A DNA stretch of 15,818 nucleotides, taken from NCBI GenBank assembly GCA_040007395.1, contig JBDTVG010000002.1:1-15818 (forward strand), given 5' to 3'. The notes under the pieces were generated by a model. It was not told the DNA's origin. It ran no database searches and saw only the letters and a list, made by a program, of their open reading frames with translations. The stretch's first letter is position 1, and each line of letters begins with the position of its first letter. The stretch comes from DATGFK01 sp040007395. Its GTDB lineage: Bacteria; Chloroflexota; Anaerolineae; Aggregatilineales; UBA2796. The position numbers were made by a program, and so were the translations under genes. Shown here piece by piece: positions 13,072 through 15,818 of the stretch.

Positions 13072-14763
13072 ATGAATATCCTTGAGCAGCAAAGTGCGCT
13101 TATGAGTACACAACGTTACCAAACCGTCCGGGATCTATTGCGTAATGCGCTACCTATGGGAACCCGCATTACCGCTGGACAAAAAGGGCTGAACCATCAT
13201 GTAACGTGGACTTCAGTATTGCACACCCGCCCGCCGGCCTTTCCTTCGCTGGAAGGCCGCGAACTCGCGCTGCTGTCGATTGATGCTCTGCACCTGTTGA
13301 ACGACAAACTGACATTGGCGGATCTCGTCAACGATCTGGCACAGATGGAAGTCGCGGCGATTGGCGTGGTCGGGAATATCGATCAACGGGCGCGGGCTGC
13401 CAGTGAAGAACACATGATCCCGCTGCTCAACCTTCCAGCGGGAACATCGCTGCGTCAGGTCGAACGCGATGTTGTCAAAGTGTTGGTCGGGCCGCCGCCT
13501 TCGGCAGAACAACGCGGCATGGAGATCTATCAGCAGTTGCTCCAGCTCAGCACCGAGAATCGCGGCATGGCGATCTTGATCAATGCGATTGTCGATGCCA
13601 CTGGCAAAACTATCGTCGTGCAGGATAAACGGCTGGAAACGGTGGTCATTAGCGGCTCCCTCAAGGATAGCGAAGAATGGCCTGCCATCCAGAACGCCCT
13701 TGCCAGTGAGGAAGTACTGCCAGCAGTCTTCCGCAACCGGGTTGAAGTGGCTCAGGTCACGCTCGACCCGGCGATGTTGGATATGCCCGAATTCGGAATG
13801 CGCCGTTTGGTCGTGCCGATTGTCGCCAATCGAATGGGACGCGGGTTCTTTTCGATTATCACGGTAGGCAATCACTTCGATGGGCTGGATATGCAGTTTG
13901 CCCGGCATGGGGCAGCCGTGTGTGCGCTCGAAATGGCAAAGGAGAAAGCCGTCCGCGAAGCGCAAAAGCGGGTACAAGGTGGCATTCTCGAACGCCTGCT
14001 CATGGGGACTATCCCCATCGATCAAGCGCTGCGACAGTTGGTACGGCTCGGTCACCAGACCGAAAATCATGCTTATGTGGCGATTACGGCTTGTTGGGCA
14101 CAGGACGATGGACCCTCGGATCGACGCTTGGAAACGCTGTTCAATGAACAGGTTAGTGTACACGGCGGTAAAGCATTGGTGCAGTTGCTTGAAAGCGGTG
14201 TTGTGATCTTTTCGGCTGACGAAGGCACGAGTGGAAAAACCGTACCGCGTACCGTCAAGCAGTTGGCAGAAGCGGTTCAAGCGCGAGCCAAAGCCCAGTA
14301 TCCAGACGCTAATTTGGCGATAGGCATTGGTCGCCCAGTGACAACCCTCGCCGAGTGGCGCACCTCGTATCAGGAGGCGATGGCTTCACAGCGGATGGCG
14401 ATGCAGTGGCACGTCTACCAGCCCTTATTCTTTGGCGATCTGGGTGTCTATCGACTGCTCTCGCTGCTGCTGGAAACTGCCGAATTACGCAGTTTCTATC
14501 GTGAAACGCTGGGCGAACTTGCCGACGAACGTTACGCCAACGACGAGTTCATCACGACGCTGGAAACATTCTTTGAGGAACACGGCAACCTGAGCCAGAC
14601 AGCAAACAAATTGCACGTTCACCGTAATACCCTGCTATATCGCATGGAACGTATTGGGCAAATAGGCAGCTTCGATCTGGACAACCCCGAAACGCGCCTC
14701 GCCGTACACCTTGCACTCAAGATCCGGCGGTTGGTCGGAAACCTGAAAAATAGTGCCAGATAG
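13072..14763 (+). CDS. PucR-family transcriptional regulator (PucR / CdaR-like / HTH_30)
   Basis: Cytoplasmic regulator of 563 residues. An N-terminal PucR-type domain spans about 15-145 (TVRDLLRNALPMGTRITAG, later LALLSIDALHLL and VAAIGVVG). A GAF-like middle region runs to about 300 and a CdaR GGDEF-like domain to about 450. The PucR C-terminal HTH is at about 500-556, with FFEEHGNLSQTANKLHVHRN and TLLYRMERIGQI. Family members control purine catabolism (PucR), sugar diacid use (CdaR) or nitrogen and amino acid genes. The start is supported by AAGGG shortly before the ATG. It begins 12 bases after the glutamine synthetase stop codon, so the two are almost certainly co-transcribed, suggesting a role in nitrogen or amine metabolism. 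The effector is unknown. Confidence 0.9.
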   Translation: MNILEQQSALMSTQRYQTVRDLLRNALPMGTRITAGQKGLNHHVTWTSVLHTRPPAFPSLEGRELALLSIDALHLLNDKLTLADLVNDLAQMEVAAIGVVGNIDQRARAASEEHMIPLLNLPAGTSLRQVERDVVKVLVGPPPSAEQRGMEIYQQLLQLSTENRGMAILINAIVDATGKTIVVQDKRLETVVISGSLKDSEEWPAIQNALASEEVLPAVFRNRVEVAQVTLDPAMLDMPEFGMRRLVVPIVANRMGRGFFSIITVGNHFDGLDMQFARHGAAVCALEMAKEKAVREAQKRVQGGILERLLMGTIPIDQALRQLVRLGHQTENHAYVAITACWAQDDGPSDRRLETLFNEQVSVHGGKALVQLLESGVVIFSADEGTSGKTVPRTVKQLAEAVQARAKAQYPDANLAIGIGRPVTTLAEWRTSYQEAMASQRMAMQWHVYQPLFFGDLGVYRLLSLLLETAELRSFYRETLGELADERYANDEFITTLETFFEEHGNLSQTANKLHVHRNTLLYRMERIGQIGSFDLDNPETRLAVHLALKIRRLVGNLKNSAR

Positions 14764-14807
14764 GCTCCAGATGATTTTCAAAGGGCCTCTAAGCTGGACT
14801 TTGCACC

Positions 14808-15818
14808 TCAGGTGGCATAGCATAACAAGTCATTGAAACGTTCGAGAAGGACACGGGGGACTTTCACCATATCGGCATCATCAGCCGACATGTGAAAAGA
14901 AAAATAAGCCCAGAGGCGTTGCCTAACCAAAGCAAGGGCATCGGCAAAAGTGGGCAGAGTGAACCCCATGACGGGTGATAAGGGTATTCGCCAGCAGCGT
15001 GATGTCGGAAAACAAACCCATCAAGGCAGGTGTGGTGCGTGCGATGGCTTTGTCTGACCACTGACGCTGGGTTTCAACGCCGAGATGTTCACGGACATGG
15101 CGAAAAGTGGGTTCCATTTACCAACGACGTATGAAATAGGTGAGGATAAGCAGTGGCGTTAAGGCGAGGTCAGTTGACAGGAGGGCTTGCGGGTCGAACT
15201 TGCCAAGCACATCCCGCATTAGGACATAACGCACCGGAACAGGGGACAATCCGGTGTGATACCAAACCACGGTGAACGAGCAGAACTCAATGGTGCGTGC
15301 GGGTTGGTCGTACCAGGACAGTGTCCGGCGCGTCCAGAGCGTATGGGGGTTGTCCGCGACTTGCCTTGGTGTGGGGAGCCGTTTCCCTTTCAGACGGGGA
15401 TGCCCTTTTTGCTTGGGCTGGCGCACAGGCGCAGGCTCGTACAGCGCCGCATCCAAACGCAAGCGCGTAATAAGCGTCACGCTTTGAGTGAGCGACTGAT
15501 AAGCGTGCAGAAAATCTAGCCCCGAATACGCATTATCGCCGATCACCACCAGCGCCTTGTCGGGCAGCCAACGGCTCCATTGAAAGACCATCTGCCGCGC
15601 AAAGTCTGTGCTCTTCTTGGGTTTTCGTCCGCACGTCTGATAATACCGTTCCGATGGCGCTAGCCCTGTTAGAAAGGAGAATGCCCATACCCGCTGCGCC
15701 CAGGGAATGTTGGTCAGCCACATTAGGCTTATCCAGCACAGCCCACTCGCTTTCACGAAATGGCTTTTGCTCGAACGCACGCCGTCACGATAAATGCCTT
15801 TCGCCGCAATTTTCTCTC
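14808..15818 (-). pseudogene. IS701-like DDE transposase, broken by a stop codon and a frameshift (N-terminus off right edge)
   Basis: The frame enters from the right edge as EKIAAKGIYRDGVRSSKSHF and continues to WLPDKALVVIGDNAYSGLDF, which carries a likely catalytic aspartate, and LTYFIRRW. A TAA at 15120-15118 then replaces what is probably a CAA glutamine codon, and the same frame resumes at once with MEPTFRHVREHLGVETQRQW, containing the likely catalytic glutamate. A second break near 14957-14968, next to a C4 run, shifts the frame; it continues LPTFADALALVRQRLWAYF to a TGA at 14808. As sequenced it cannot make an intact transposase unless the stop is read through. It lies 44 bases after the PucR gene and leaves that gene whole. 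The element ends were not recognised. IS701-like is from pattern recall; another DDE family is possible. Confidence 0.8.

Noticed and set aside
13213..14280. Long open frame of 355 codons on the minus strand
   Set aside because: It lies wholly inside the well-supported PucR gene on the other strand, has no recognisable domain, and reflects codon bias of that gene.
1..15818. CRISPR arrays, tRNA and rRNA genes
   Set aside because: No regularly spaced direct repeats, cloverleaf sequences or rRNA-like stretches were noticed on either strand by eye.

Overview
The window reads as a stretch of bacterial chromosome, most likely from a Chloroflexota (Anaerolineae-like) organism. This placement is inferred from the gene mix: a lipoprotein penicillin-binding protein with an NTF2-like domain, MutS2, a type I-alpha glutamine synthetase next to a PucR regulator, IS701-like transposases, and short GC-rich palindromic repeats starting GCAGCCCTCACCCC. 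No rRNA, tRNA or CRISPR was seen, so the taxonomy is tentative.

Layout. 1-2206 (minus): a small excisionase/MerR-type HTH gene followed by a penicillin-binding transpeptidase whose C-terminus runs off the left edge; an 18-bp inverted repeat overlaps the HTH promoter. 2207-2489: non-coding, with one palindromic repeat. 2490-4084: a MarR regulator (plus) diverges from an ABM-like monooxygenase gene, which is followed by a TMEM175-family channel gene; two inverted TGCG-NN-CGCA sites lie between the divergent genes. 4085-4346: non-coding, with a hairpin and a second repeat copy. 4347-6990 (minus): mutS2, preceded by a strong promoter, a 14-codon leader ORF with a perfect ribosome binding site, and an intrinsic terminator. 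7144-9398 (minus): a decayed stretch holding a frameshifted membrane-anchored protein, a multiply frameshifted transposase remnant and a frameshifted alkaline-phosphatase-superfamily enzyme. 9579-11396 (plus): a ketopantoate-reductase-like gene and a sugar isomerase/epimerase-like TIM-barrel gene. 11722-14763 (plus): glutamine synthetase and a PucR-type regulator in an apparent operon. 14808-15818 (minus): a broken IS701-like transposase running off the right edge.

The most interesting item is the region upstream of mutS2. Promoter, Shine-Dalgarno, short leader ORF and terminator are arranged as in ribosome-mediated attenuation. MutS2 of Bacillus subtilis is reported to sense collided ribosomes, so a translation-sensing leader would make biological sense. 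This is a hypothesis from sequence only, and a second weak promoter after the terminator is an alternative.

Single-base indels in homopolymer runs cluster between 7.1 and 8.4 kb, while the large genes on either side are intact. This points either to local gene decay around an IS remnant or to consensus errors in that part of the assembly.
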